From: Pontibacter kalidii
GTDB lineage: Bacteria; Bacteroidota; Bacteroidia; Cytophagales; Hymenobacteraceae
Length of the DNA stretch: 64,000 nt
Reading direction: 5' to 3'
Assembly (NCBI RefSeq): GCF_026278245.1
Contig: NZ_CP111079.1
Coordinates: forward strand, 560,501-624,500
Positions 1 to 9,362 of the stretch are shown here, piece after piece. Both the position numbers and the translations under genes were made by a program. The notes beneath the pieces are model-generated. The model made no database searches. It was given only the letters and a program-made list of their open reading frames with translations, and was not told the DNA's origin. The first letter of the stretch is position 1; every line of letters begins with the position of its first letter.

Positions 1-1
1 T

Positions 2-2848
2 GCTTCCGGGGCAGAGGCAGGGGCGGCAGGCAGGCTAGGTTTTCCATACATTCAGAACTACACAAAGCAACAATATAAAGCCGGTAACCAGAACTGGTCG
101 GTAACGCGCAGCCCCGACGGGGTGATGTACTACGGCAACTCTACCGGTCTGCTGGCTTACGACGGCAATAACTGGCAGCTCTACCAGATGCCCCATAAGC
201 TAATCGTAAGGGCCGTGGCTGCAGACGCCAATGGGCGGGTCTATGCGGGAGGCTTTGGGGAGATGGGCTATTGGAGCCACGACGAAGAGGGGCTCTTCCG
301 CTATACTTCCCTAGTGGGGCTGGTGCCGCCGCAGCACCGGCCTGCAGACGAGATCTGGAAGATCTACGTGGACGGGGACAACGTATACTTTCAGTCCTTT
401 ACGAGCATCTTCAGGTACCAGCATGGGAAGATGACCGTGGTGAAAGCGTCGAATCCTTTCCTGTTCCTGCACCAGGCCGGCGGCCGCTACTTCGCAGAGG
501 TCATCTCCGAGGGCCTTTACGAGTTGAGGGGCGACAGCCTGCATTTTGTACCTGGCAGTCAGCAGCTGGGCAGCTCGGGCATTCTGAGCATCCTGCCGTT
601 TTCCGAGGGCAGGATTTTGATCGGCACTGCCAAAAACGGTCTTTTTTTATTTGACGGACAGCAATTTACACCTTGGCAGAACGAGGCAAACGAGTTTCTG
701 AAAACTTACCAGCTCAACAACGGTACCCTGCTCGACGGCAGCTATTATGCCTTCGGAACCATCCTGAACGGGGTGGTAGTGCTGGATGAGGACGGGAAAC
801 TGGTGCACCGCCTCAATAAAAGCAACGGCCTCCAGAACAACACTGTGCTCAACCTCTTTGCCGATGCCGCGCAAAACCTATGGGTGGGGCTGGATAACGG
901 CGTCGACCGGGTGGAAATCAACTCGCCGCTATATTTCTACTTCGATAAGGTGGGCGATTTTGGCACCGTATACAGCAGCATCATCCATGGCAATAAAATT
1001 TACCTGGGCACCAACCAGGGCCTGTACTATAGCAACTGGAGTCCCGGTACCCCAAATGCGGCCCAGCACCTTAACTTTCGGATGATCGAGAACTCCCAGG
1101 GACAGGTATGGGAACTGACTGTTATAGATGGTGAAATTTTGTGTGGCCACAACGAAGGCACTTTCAGAGTAGAGGGAAGTGCGTTGGTCAAAATCTCGGA
1201 TGTGAAGGGGGGGTGGACGATCAAAAAGCTGCAGTCGGACCCCACGGTGCTGATACAGGGCACCTATACCGGGCTGGCCGTGTACCGCAAGGGCAAAGCA
1301 GGGCACTGGGCCTTCTCCCATATGGTCAGTGGCTTTGGCGAGCCGGGCAAGCACGTGGAGCAGGACCAGAGCGGCCATATCTGGGTAAGCCATGCTTACA
1401 AGGGGCTTTACAGGTTAGCGCTGAGCCCCGACCTGCGGCAGGTAACCGATAGCAGGAGCTTCGACGAAAGCCACGGCTTGCCCGGTAGCTATAATGTAAA
1501 TATTTCCCGGCTCTTCAACCGCCTGCTGTTTTCCACCGGCAGCGGGTTCTACCATTACAACGAGGCTTCCGGCAGGTTTATCCCTTACAAGGAGCTGAAT
1601 GGCAAGCTGGGGCCAATGGCCACCTCTAAGCGTGTACTGCCGGCCACCGGTAAAAAGCATTGGTTCATCAACCACGGCAAGGTGGCGCTGGCAGACATGA
1701 GCAATCCGCAGCAGCCCCGCATCAACACGAGCCAGTTCAGCATTCTGGACGGCCGAATGGTGCAGGAATACGAGAGCATCAGCAAGATCAGCGACACCAT
1801 TTACCTGATAAGTATGGACGACGGTTTTGTGATCTATAACTCGGAGGCCAGGGCGCAGCCAAGTATGGCGCTGCCGTCTGTCCTTATCCGGAGGGTGGAG
1901 AATACCGCGGGTAAACAGCAGGTGCTAAGCGAGACAGGCAGGTACAGGCGCGTGTTGGAGCTGCCTTACAGCCAGAATAACGTGCGGCTGTCTTACGCTT
2001 TGCCCTACTTTAAGCAGGCGCAGGTGGAGTTTCAGTATAAGCTGGAGGGGTACGCCGCTGAATGGTCGCCGTGGAGCGACGCTACGCAGAAAGAGTTCAC
2101 CAACCTGGGGCAGGGCGAGTATAGCTTTAGGGTGCGCGCCCGCATAAACGGCGAGGCCGTAACAGAGGCCACCGTATACCGGTTTGTGGTGTTGCCGCCC
2201 TGGTACGCCACCTGGTGGGCTTATACTTTGTACGCCGTGCTGGCGGCGGTGCTGCTCTGGCTGGGCCGAAGGCTATACTTCAGAAAGCTGCAGCGCGATC
2301 AGCAGCGCATCCAGCAAAGGCTGGAGCAGGAGAAGCAGGAGCAACTGCGGCAGGAGGCTATCCTGCACGAGCAGAAACTGGTGAAGATACGGAACGAGCA
2401 GCTGAAGTCGGAGCTCTCGAACAAGAGTCGCGAGCTGGCCAGCACCGCCCTCAACATCGTGAACAAGAACGAGCTGCTGCAGAACATCAGCCATGAGGTA
2501 AACAAGCTGCAGGATGCCGAGGGCAACAGGCTGCCGGAGCGGCAACTAAAGAAAATCCAAAAAATCATACTGGATGGCATGAGCCCCCAGACCGATTGGG
2601 AACTGTTTGAGAATAGCTTTAACGAGACCAATGCCAACTACTTTAAGAAGCTGAAAGAGGACTATCCCGAGCTCACCCCAAACGATATGAAGCTATGCGC
2701 CTACCTGCGCATGAACATGTCGAGCAAGGAGATCGCCTCGCTGCTGAACATTACGGTGCGGGGGGTGGAACTGCGCCGTTACCGCCTCCGCAAAAAGCTG
2801 AACATGGATCCCGATAAGAACCTGGTGGAGTTCTTCATGGAGATTTAG
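2..2848 (+). CDS. Sensor/regulator with reg_prop propeller, Y_Y_Y domain and LuxR-type HTH (5' truncated by window)
   Basis: The frame is open from base 2, and the residues before the GTG at 122 (GFPYIQNYTK, then YKAGNQNWSV) match the usual first blade of two-component-regulator propellers. The gene therefore starts outside the window and the GTG is internal. Order of parts: a periplasmic beta-propeller (about 650 residues with blades such as NGLQNNTVLNLFAD and NLWVGLDNGVDRV), a Y_Y_Y domain, one membrane helix (WWAYTLYAVLAAVLLWLG), a long charged coiled coil, and a C-terminal helix-turn-helix (LTPNDMKLCAYLRMNMSSKE). There is no kinase or receiver domain, so sensing and DNA binding appear joined in one chain. 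It precedes susCD and probably controls this locus by binding an oligosaccharide in the periplasm. The ligand cannot be read from the sequence. Confidence 0.9.
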   Translation, partial: ASGAEAGAAGRLGFPYIQNYTKQQYKAGNQNWSVTRSPDGVMYYGNSTGLLAYDGNNWQLYQMPHKLIVRAVAADANGRVYAGGFGEMGYWSHDEEGLFRYTSLVGLVPPQHRPADEIWKIYVDGDNVYFQSFTSIFRYQHGKMTVVKASNPFLFLHQAGGRYFAEVISEGLYELRGDSLHFVPGSQQLGSSGILSILPFSEGRILIGTAKNGLFLFDGQQFTPWQNEANEFLKTYQLNNGTLLDGSYYAFGTILNGVVVLDEDGKLVHRLNKSNGLQNNTVLNLFADAAQNLWVGLDNGVDRVEINSPLYFYFDKVGDFGTVYSSIIHGNKIYLGTNQGLYYSNWSPGTPNAAQHLNFRMIENSQGQVWELTVIDGEILCGHNEGTFRVEGSALVKISDVKGGWTIKKLQSDPTVLIQGTYTGLAVYRKGKAGHWAFSHMVSGFGEPGKHVEQDQSGHIWVSHAYKGLYRLALSPDLRQVTDSRSFDESHGLPGSYNVNISRLFNRLLFSTGSGFYHYNEASGRFIPYKELNGKLGPMATSKRVLPATGKKHWFINHGKVALADMSNPQQPRINTSQFSILDGRMVQEYESISKISDTIYLISMDDGFVIYNSEARAQPSMALPSVLIRRVENTAGKQQVLSETGRYRRVLELPYSQNNVRLSYALPYFKQAQVEFQYKLEGYAAEWSPWSDATQKEFTNLGQGEYSFRVRARINGEAVTEATVYRFVVLPPWYATWWAYTLYAVLAAVLLWLGRRLYFRKLQRDQQRIQQRLEQEKQEQLRQEAILHEQKLVKIRNEQLKSELSNKSRELASTALNIVNKNELLQNISHEVNKLQDAEGNRLPERQLKKIQKIILDGMSPQTDWELFENSFNETNANYFKKLKEDYPELTPNDMKLCAYLRMNMSSKEIASLLNITVRGVELRRYRLRKKLNMDPDKNLVEFFMEI

Positions 2849-2881
2849 TACCACATCATTACTACATCATTGCCCCTCTTG

Positions 2882-2916
2882 CCCCCCTGAAAGCCGTTTC
2901 TGGGGGGTATTTTTTA
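2882..2916 (+). terminator. Intrinsic terminator of the sensor/regulator gene
   Basis: CCCCCC-T-GAAA, loop GCCG, TTTC-T-GGGGGG, then TATTTTTT. It lies 33 nt after the stop codon of the regulator and separates it from susC. Confidence 0.85.
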
Positions 2917-3121
2917 TGTGATCCCTTCATCTATAACAACCGCTCCACGTATACAGAAGCATGCACTTGCCGGTGCTATTTCACGCCTGCGCCTTACAGG
3001 GTAAGCACTCACTATTTTAGGGATGATGTGGTATTGTAGTGGCGGGCTTTTTGGGCGCCGGGGCTTTTTTGCTGACATTGAAACCATCAACCTAATCAAA
3101 ATCAAACCTATCATAAAACGT

Positions 3122-6100
3122 ATGAAGAGAAAATTTATACTACTCGTCATGTGCCTGCTGGCGGTTCACCTCTCGTTTGCACAGAATACAATTTCGGTGC
3201 AGGGTAGGGTAACCGATGCCACCACCGGGCAACCGCTGATCGGGGCGGGTGTTGTGGTGCAGGGCACCACAACCGGAACTCAGACCAATGCTGATGGCAG
3301 CTATACTTTAAATGCCCCGGCAGACGGTACCCTTTCGTTTAATTACCTTGGTTATAGAAACCTGCAGGTGCCCATTAATAACCGTACGACTATTGATGTA
3401 CAGCTGGAGACAGACGCTGAGGCACTGCAAGAGGTGGTAGTGGTAGGCTATGGTGTGCAGGAGAAACGGGATATTACAGGTTCCATCAGCTCTGTAGAAG
3501 GAGAGGAGATTGCCAGGCAGGCATCACAGAACCCGGTCAGCAATATCCAGGGTAAAGTGGCAGGGGTGCAGATTTCGAACAGCGGCCAGCCAGGGGCATC
3601 GCCTACCGTGCGCATACGGGGTACAGGCTCTGTTTTTGGAGATCCGGGCCCTTTATATGTGGTAGATGGTACTATTGTGCAGGATCTCAGCTTCCTGAAC
3701 CCCAATGATATTGCCTCCATGGAAATCCTGAAGGATGCCTCCAGTGCTGCAATCTACGGCTTGCGTGCAGCCAACGGCGTAATACTGGTTACGACCAAGC
3801 GCGGAAGGGCTGGTGAGGCGCGCATCAACTACAATGGATTTGTAGGAGTGCAGCGCGTGACAAACAAGGTTGATTTAGCAAATTCGCAGCAGTATGCAGA
3901 ACTGATCAACCAGAAAGAAGGATCAGAAATCGTAGACCCTAACCTTCCCTCTACAGATTGGTATGATGAAATCCTGCGTACAGCCAGCATTCACAACCAC
4001 CAGGTGAGCTTTTCCGGAGGGTCTGATAAGATTACCTATAGTGCCAGCGCTGGTTATCTGAACCAGGAAGGCATTATCGACGGAAACAAGTATGAGCGTA
4101 TTACGGCGCGCCTGCAAACAGACTTCAATGCCACAGAGCACATAAAGCTGGGCTATAACGCCATTTTCTATGATTATAACTCAGACGATGTGCCAGGCGG
4201 CGTTACGTACCAGGCCTATGTGGTTCCCCCGGTTGTGCCGGTATTTAAGGCTGACGGTAATTATGGCGACCCGGCAAACCTTGGCCTCGGCACTTTCGGC
4301 AACCCCAGGGCTGCGCTTGATTGGTACAACCAAATCTCCAACGGCCAGAACCTGACTGGTAGTGCCTTCGGTGAGGTCAACTTCCTGGAGAACTTTACGT
4401 TCCGCTCCAGCCTCGGGCTTTCCTACGCTATCAACGAGTACCGCAACTATGTATCCGAGGACTCGCTTACAACCACGCAGGTTGCCCGACGCAGCACCCT
4501 CACAAAATCCAGAAGTAAGTTTACCCGTTGGCTCTGGGAGAATACCCTTACCTTCGATAAGCAGTTCGGAGACCACGAGGTAACTGCCTTGCTGGGGTAC
4601 TCGGCGCAGGAGGATAATGAAGAGGCCTTGATCGGCTCCGCCAACGATGTGCCTTTCGAGTCGGAGGCGACGCTGTACTTAGGCTTAGGAGACCCGGAAA
4701 CCTTTTTTATCACCAACACTGCTGATAAACTTACCCTGCTCTCTTATTTCGGCCGCGTAAACTATAACTACAAGAACCGGTACTTACTCACGGCCACACT
4801 CCGACGCGACGGCTCCTCTAAATTCCCGGAGGATGAACGTTTTGACTACTTTCCAGCAATAGGCTTAGGCTGGGTAGTCTCTGAGGAATCGTTTATGCAG
4901 AACCAGCAAGTGCTGGATTACTTTAAACTGCGCGGCAGTTGGGGCAAACTGGGTAACAGCCGTATTCCTTCCAACATAACCATTCTGCGGCCGGACCTGG
5001 ACAATCCAATCTATACAGCTGTTTTTGGCGGGGTGGTGTACCCGGGTGGTACCATCAACCTGGCGGTTCCACCAACTCTGTTTTGGGAAGTGGTGAAAGA
5101 GACAGACATCGGGGCAGAATTTGCTTTCCTGGACAACAGGCTTACAGCTGAAATCGACTGGTACAATCGTGAGACGGAGGACGCCATTTTCAATACGCCG
5201 CTGCCTGCCACACTAGGTACACTGACAAGTGATATTTTTGGAAACTTTGCCAGCTTCCGTAACAGAGGGCTCGAGTTTGTTGCTACCTGGAATCAGGATG
5301 TCACCGTTGATTTCAGCTACTCTATAAGCGGCAACTTCTCAACCAACAAGAACGAGGTGACCGAGGTGGCTACAGGTTTGCCCCAGTTTAGTGGAGGACT
5401 CCCTGTGGGCCGCATCTTTACCAGCGTAACCCGTGTAGGCGACCCGATCGGGTCCTTTTATGGCTATGAGGTGGAAGGCATCTTCCAAAATGAGCAGGAG
5501 ATAGCAAACTCTGCCCAGGCTAACGTGACTAACATAGAGCCCGGAGACTTCCGCTACCGCGACCTGAACGGCGACAATGTGATCGACGCGAATGACAAGA
5601 CGATCATTGGCAATCCAAACCCAGGGTTCTACTATGGCTTAAACACGAACTTTAGGTACAGAAACTGGGATTTCCAGTTAGACTTTCAGGGCGTTGGCGA
5701 TGTAGACGTGTATAATGCAAACAAAGGAGTAAGGATCGGCAACGAGAACTATACAGAAGACTTTTATGAAAACCGCTGGAGTGGGCCGGGGTCTACCAAT
5801 ACCTATCCAAGTCCTGACTTAAAAGATGCTAACATTCAGGCTAACAGTTGGTATGTGGAGGATGGTAGCTACATGCGTATCCGAAATCTGCAGTTGGGTT
5901 ATACCCTGCCAAGTGCACTTACCAGTGGCTGGAAAATGGAGCGCATCAGACTCTATGTAAATGCGCAGAACCCGGTTACCTGGTTCGACTACACAGGCTT
6001 TACACCTGAGGTAGGAGGAGCCCCCAACAGCGCAGGCGTAGACTTGAACGTGTACCCGCTTTCTGCCACTTATAACTTTGGTGTAGATGTTAACTTCTAA
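3122..6100 (+). CDS. susC: SusC/RagA-type TonB-dependent outer-membrane transporter
   Basis: A 992-residue protein. I chose the ATG at 3122 because it begins a signal peptide (MKRKFILLVMCLLAVHLSFA); the frame is open further upstream but that part is not protein-like. After the signal peptide come a carboxypeptidase-regulatory-like domain (about 25-100), the SusC-specific LQEVVVVGYGVQEKRDITGS stretch, a TonB plug (VRIRGTGSV, PLYVVDG) and a beta-barrel ending in an aromatic residue (GVDVNF). SusC proteins import oligosaccharides across the outer membrane under a SusD lid. The susD gene starts 22 nt downstream. GH144 and GH3 neighbours suggest beta-1,2-gluco-oligosaccharides as cargo; that is inferred from context only. 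Confidence 0.95.
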   Translation: MKRKFILLVMCLLAVHLSFAQNTISVQGRVTDATTGQPLIGAGVVVQGTTTGTQTNADGSYTLNAPADGTLSFNYLGYRNLQVPINNRTTIDVQLETDAEALQEVVVVGYGVQEKRDITGSISSVEGEEIARQASQNPVSNIQGKVAGVQISNSGQPGASPTVRIRGTGSVFGDPGPLYVVDGTIVQDLSFLNPNDIASMEILKDASSAAIYGLRAANGVILVTTKRGRAGEARINYNGFVGVQRVTNKVDLANSQQYAELINQKEGSEIVDPNLPSTDWYDEILRTASIHNHQVSFSGGSDKITYSASAGYLNQEGIIDGNKYERITARLQTDFNATEHIKLGYNAIFYDYNSDDVPGGVTYQAYVVPPVVPVFKADGNYGDPANLGLGTFGNPRAALDWYNQISNGQNLTGSAFGEVNFLENFTFRSSLGLSYAINEYRNYVSEDSLTTTQVARRSTLTKSRSKFTRWLWENTLTFDKQFGDHEVTALLGYSAQEDNEEALIGSANDVPFESEATLYLGLGDPETFFITNTADKLTLLSYFGRVNYNYKNRYLLTATLRRDGSSKFPEDERFDYFPAIGLGWVVSEESFMQNQQVLDYFKLRGSWGKLGNSRIPSNITILRPDLDNPIYTAVFGGVVYPGGTINLAVPPTLFWEVVKETDIGAEFAFLDNRLTAEIDWYNRETEDAIFNTPLPATLGTLTSDIFGNFASFRNRGLEFVATWNQDVTVDFSYSISGNFSTNKNEVTEVATGLPQFSGGLPVGRIFTSVTRVGDPIGSFYGYEVEGIFQNEQEIANSAQANVTNIEPGDFRYRDLNGDNVIDANDKTIIGNPNPGFYYGLNTNFRYRNWDFQLDFQGVGDVDVYNANKGVRIGNENYTEDFYENRWSGPGSTNTYPSPDLKDANIQANSWYVEDGSYMRIRNLQLGYTLPSALTSGWKMERIRLYVNAQNPVTWFDYTGFTPEVGGAPNSAGVDLNVYPLSATYNFGVDVNF

Positions 6101-6122
6101 AACGGAATCAAGAGCAAATCAT

Positions 6123-7589
6123 ATGGAAAAGAACAGAAAGAGGGGCAGAGGAAAGGCTTTAATTGTGCTAGGCGTACTGTTGCTTAGCGGGCTGTATGCC
6201 TGTAAGGAGGAGGAGTTCCTGGATGTGCAACCTCAGGGTGAAACAACCAGCGAGACATTCTTCGTGACACCTGAGGATGCGATCAGATCGGTGAACGCGA
6301 TTTATGGCAACCTGCGGGAGTGGAAAGTTGCCGCGTTTGCCAACCTGGCGATGACGAACATTGCCTCAGACAATGCAGAGAAAGGGAGTGATCCCGGAGA
6401 CGCTGCATTCATGAACGATTTCGATAACTTCACCATTTCTCCCACTCAATTTATTCTGGATGACTACTGGACTGGCCAGTACCAGGCCATCAACCTGACA
6501 AACCAGGCGATCACGAACATCCCGAACATTGAGATGGATCAGGCGCTGAAGGATCGCCTGATTGCGGAGGCTAAGTTTCTGCGTGCCTATCATTACTTCA
6601 ACCTTGTCAGAGCCTTCGGCGATGTGCCGCTGCTCACGCGTGTTCCAACAGAACCGGAGGAACTGAACCCGGTGCGCACTCCAAAAGAGCAGGTATACCA
6701 ACAAATTATTCAGGATCTGACAGATGCAGCGCAGGTGCTGCCTCAGAGTTATGATGCAGCCAATGTTGGCCGCGTTACCGAAGGGGCCGCACTTACCCTT
6801 CTGGCAAAGGTGCAGATGTACCAGGAGAACTGGCAGGCAGTGTATGACCTTACCAGCCAGGTAATGAGCATGGGCTACTCGCTCACACCGAATTACTACG
6901 ACATCTTCCGTATTTCAGGGGAGAATAACAGTGAGTCTATTTTTGAGGTGCAGGCCACGACCATACCCGGAAACTGTGGGGCGTCTAACCTGCAGTGGGG
7001 GGAAGTACAGGGAGTTCGCCCCCAGTTCGGCTGGGGATTTGGCATACCTACTGAGGACCTGGTCAATGCCTACGAAGAGGGAGATGAGCGCCTGGACGCT
7101 ACTATTTTGTTTAGAGGGGAAACAACCCCTGAAGGCGATAAGATCGATGAGAATGCATCAAATCCGCGGTATAACCAAAAGGCCTATGTACCAAGCTACG
7201 TAACGCGGGAGTGTGGTTATGCTAAAGATCAGAACATGCGCATTTTACGCTATGCAGAGGTGCTTTTGATGCATGCCGAGGCCGCCAATGAGCTAGGCAT
7301 GACCCAGGAGGCACTGGATGCACTGAACCAGGTGCGCGAGAGAGCTGGTTTAGATCCAATCACGTCTGCTTCGCAGGAGGAGTTGCGCAACATTATCTGG
7401 CACGAACGCCGGGTGGAGCTCGCGCTGGAAGGGGATCGCTTCTTTGACCTGGTGAGACAAGGCAGAGCAGCGGAGGTGCTGCAAGCGCAAGGGAAACAGT
7501 TTACAGAAGGTGTAAATGAGGTATATCCTATTCCACAGCGCCAGATAGACCTCAGCAACGGTGTGCTTACCCAGAACCCGGGTTATTAA
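6123..7589 (+). CDS. susD: SusD/RagB-type glycan-binding lipoprotein
   Basis: A 488-residue lipoprotein. The start at 6123 gives a basic N-terminus, a hydrophobic stretch and a lipobox ending at Cys27 (LSGLYAC). The SusD N-terminal signature FLDVQPQGETTSETFF and the C-terminal pattern RYAEVLLMHAEAANELG followed by WHERRVELALEGDRFFDLVR are both clear. It forms the surface lid of the SusC channel and binds the glycan. It is co-transcribed with susC. A hairpin terminator follows, which may lower expression of the downstream enzymes relative to susCD. Confidence 0.95.
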   Translation: MEKNRKRGRGKALIVLGVLLLSGLYACKEEEFLDVQPQGETTSETFFVTPEDAIRSVNAIYGNLREWKVAAFANLAMTNIASDNAEKGSDPGDAAFMNDFDNFTISPTQFILDDYWTGQYQAINLTNQAITNIPNIEMDQALKDRLIAEAKFLRAYHYFNLVRAFGDVPLLTRVPTEPEELNPVRTPKEQVYQQIIQDLTDAAQVLPQSYDAANVGRVTEGAALTLLAKVQMYQENWQAVYDLTSQVMSMGYSLTPNYYDIFRISGENNSESIFEVQATTIPGNCGASNLQWGEVQGVRPQFGWGFGIPTEDLVNAYEEGDERLDATILFRGETTPEGDKIDENASNPRYNQKAYVPSYVTRECGYAKDQNMRILRYAEVLLMHAEAANELGMTQEALDALNQVRERAGLDPITSASQEELRNIIWHERRVELALEGDRFFDLVRQGRAAEVLQAQGKQFTEGVNEVYPIPQRQIDLSNGVLTQNPGY

Positions 7590-7603
7590 TTACTAAATAA
7601 TTG

Positions 7604-7647
7604 AAGTATGGGGCCGCCGCAAGGCAAGGCTCCATACTTTCTTTTCT
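7604..7647 (+). terminator. Terminator or attenuator hairpin after susD
   Basis: AAGTATGG (7604-7611) pairs perfectly with CCATACTT (7632-7639), with an inner GCC/GGC pairing, then a T-rich tail TCTTTTCTTTC. The arm is a variant of the AAGTATA motif that fills this window. Confidence 0.65.
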
Positions 7648-7677
7648 TTCACTATTTAGACTACACTTTCGCAACGG

Positions 7678-9306
7678 ATGTTGAACAAACAGCTATGGTA
7701 CTGCTGCCTGCTACTGCTATGCACACTGCTGTCCTGCAAGGGCGAGGCAGATGAGGAGCAGCCTGCACCGGGACCAACTGATCCTGTAGCCCCCTCAGAA
7801 CCCACGGCAGCAGAAGATAAAGCCCTGCTGGATGAAGTACAGGAGAGTACCTTCCGCTACTTTTGGGACTTTGCCCATCCTGCCAGTGGTATGGCGCGTG
7901 AGCGCAGCAGCTCCGGCGACCTCGTAACCACAGGCGGCACCGGCTTCGGCGTGCAGGCTATACTTGTAGGAGTGCACCGCGGCTGGATCACACGTGAGCA
8001 GGCTGTAGAACGACTAAACAAACTTTCAGATTTTCTGGCCAAGGCCGATCGTTTTCATGGCGTATGGCCACACTGGCTGCATGGCAATACCGGCGCCACC
8101 ATTCCTTTTAGCCCCAAAGATAACGGCGGCGATCTGGTGGAGACATCCTTTCTGATGAACGGCCTGCTTACGGCCCGCACCTACTTTAATGGCGGCGGCG
8201 CAGAGGCAGAGCTCCGGCAAAAGATCACCCAGCTCTGGGAAACAGTGGAGTGGGACTGGTACGCCTCGCGTGGTGACGGCAAGCTCTACTGGCACTGGAG
8301 CCCCACCTATGGCTGGGAGATGAACATGCCCCTACAGGGCTGGAACGAGGCACTGATCACCTACGTGCTGGCCGCCGCCTCGCCCACCCACCCCATCTCG
8401 CCGGAAGTATACCGGAATACCTGGGTGAGCGCCAACTTCGGGGCCGCACAGAACTACGGCGGCTATACCTTGAAAATGGGACCGGCCTATGGTGGTCCGC
8501 TGTTCTTTGCCCACTACTCTTTCCTGAGCCTCGACCCGCGGCAGCTGGAAGATACCTATACGAACTACTGGCAGCAAAACCTGAACCATACCATGGTGAA
8601 CCGCTCCTACAGCCTCAGTTCTGCGCCGCAGAGCTACGGCTACACCGAGAGCTTCTGGGGCCTTACGGCTTCCGATGATCCGGATGGTTATGCCGCTCAC
8701 TCACCCGCCAACGACAATGGCACGGTGGCACCCACGGCGGCGCTGGGTTCTTTCCCCTACACACCCTATTACAGCATGCAGGTGCTCCGGAAAATGTACA
8801 AGGGCCTTCGCAGCCGGATGGTGGGGGAGTATGGCTTAAAGGACGCGCATAACAAGGCCCGTAACTGGACAGCCACCGACCACCTGGCCATCGATCAGGG
8901 GCCGATTGTGGTGATGATAGAGAATTACCGCAGCGGACTGCTCTGGGGCCTGTTTACTAACCTGCCCGAAGTACAGACCGGGCTTTCCAAACTGGGCTTC
9001 CGAAAACCGACCTACGATACAGGCTTTCCGCTGGTAACACCCGATATCAGAACAAGCCAGGTAGATCTGTTGCGCCACCCGGACAAGGACAACTACCTGA
9101 TCGATGTGGCCACGAAAGAAGCTGGGAGCTATACCCTAAAACTGCTGCAAGAGGACGGCACGGAGCTAAAAACGATCTGGAACAACGAGAGCAAAAGTGC
9201 TGGACTGGAGCAGGTGGCGCTGGGGCAGGAACTGGCGCCGGGAAAGTATAAACTGCTGCTCCGTTCGGGCGCTACATCTAAAGAGATCCTGCTTTACCTC
9301 CATTAA
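7678..9306 (+). CDS. GH144-type endo-beta-1,2-glucanase family lipoprotein (copy A)
   Basis: A 542-residue protein with a lipobox at Cys20 (LLCTLLSC). The glycoamylase/GH144 (alpha/alpha)6 barrel covers about 45-445 with family blocks FRYFWDFAHPASGMARERSS, TGGTGFGVQAILVGVHRGWI, KADRFHGVWPHWL, NGGDLVETSFL, LYWHWSPTYGWEMNMPLQG and IDQGPIVVMIENYRSGLLWG. About 90 extra residues at the C-terminus look like a small beta-sandwich (GSYTLKLLQEDG, GKYKLLLRSG) absent from copy B. Characterised GH144 enzymes act on beta-1,2-glucans, releasing sophoro-oligosaccharides or sophorose. Anchored on a membrane, it would cut imported or surface glucan. Endo versus exo action cannot be decided here. Confidence 0.88.
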   Translation: MLNKQLWYCCLLLLCTLLSCKGEADEEQPAPGPTDPVAPSEPTAAEDKALLDEVQESTFRYFWDFAHPASGMARERSSSGDLVTTGGTGFGVQAILVGVHRGWITREQAVERLNKLSDFLAKADRFHGVWPHWLHGNTGATIPFSPKDNGGDLVETSFLMNGLLTARTYFNGGGAEAELRQKITQLWETVEWDWYASRGDGKLYWHWSPTYGWEMNMPLQGWNEALITYVLAAASPTHPISPEVYRNTWVSANFGAAQNYGGYTLKMGPAYGGPLFFAHYSFLSLDPRQLEDTYTNYWQQNLNHTMVNRSYSLSSAPQSYGYTESFWGLTASDDPDGYAAHSPANDNGTVAPTAALGSFPYTPYYSMQVLRKMYKGLRSRMVGEYGLKDAHNKARNWTATDHLAIDQGPIVVMIENYRSGLLWGLFTNLPEVQTGLSKLGFRKPTYDTGFPLVTPDIRTSQVDLLRHPDKDNYLIDVATKEAGSYTLKLLQEDGTELKTIWNNESKSAGLEQVALGQELAPGKYKLLLRSGATSKEILLYLH

Positions 9307-9362
9307 GAACAAGTGTAAACCAGTATCTGAGATAAAAATTACAGAAACAAAACAATACACAC

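Noticed and set aside
3023..3121. N-terminal extension of SusC
   Set aside because: The signal peptide begins at 3122; the upstream residues are not protein-like.
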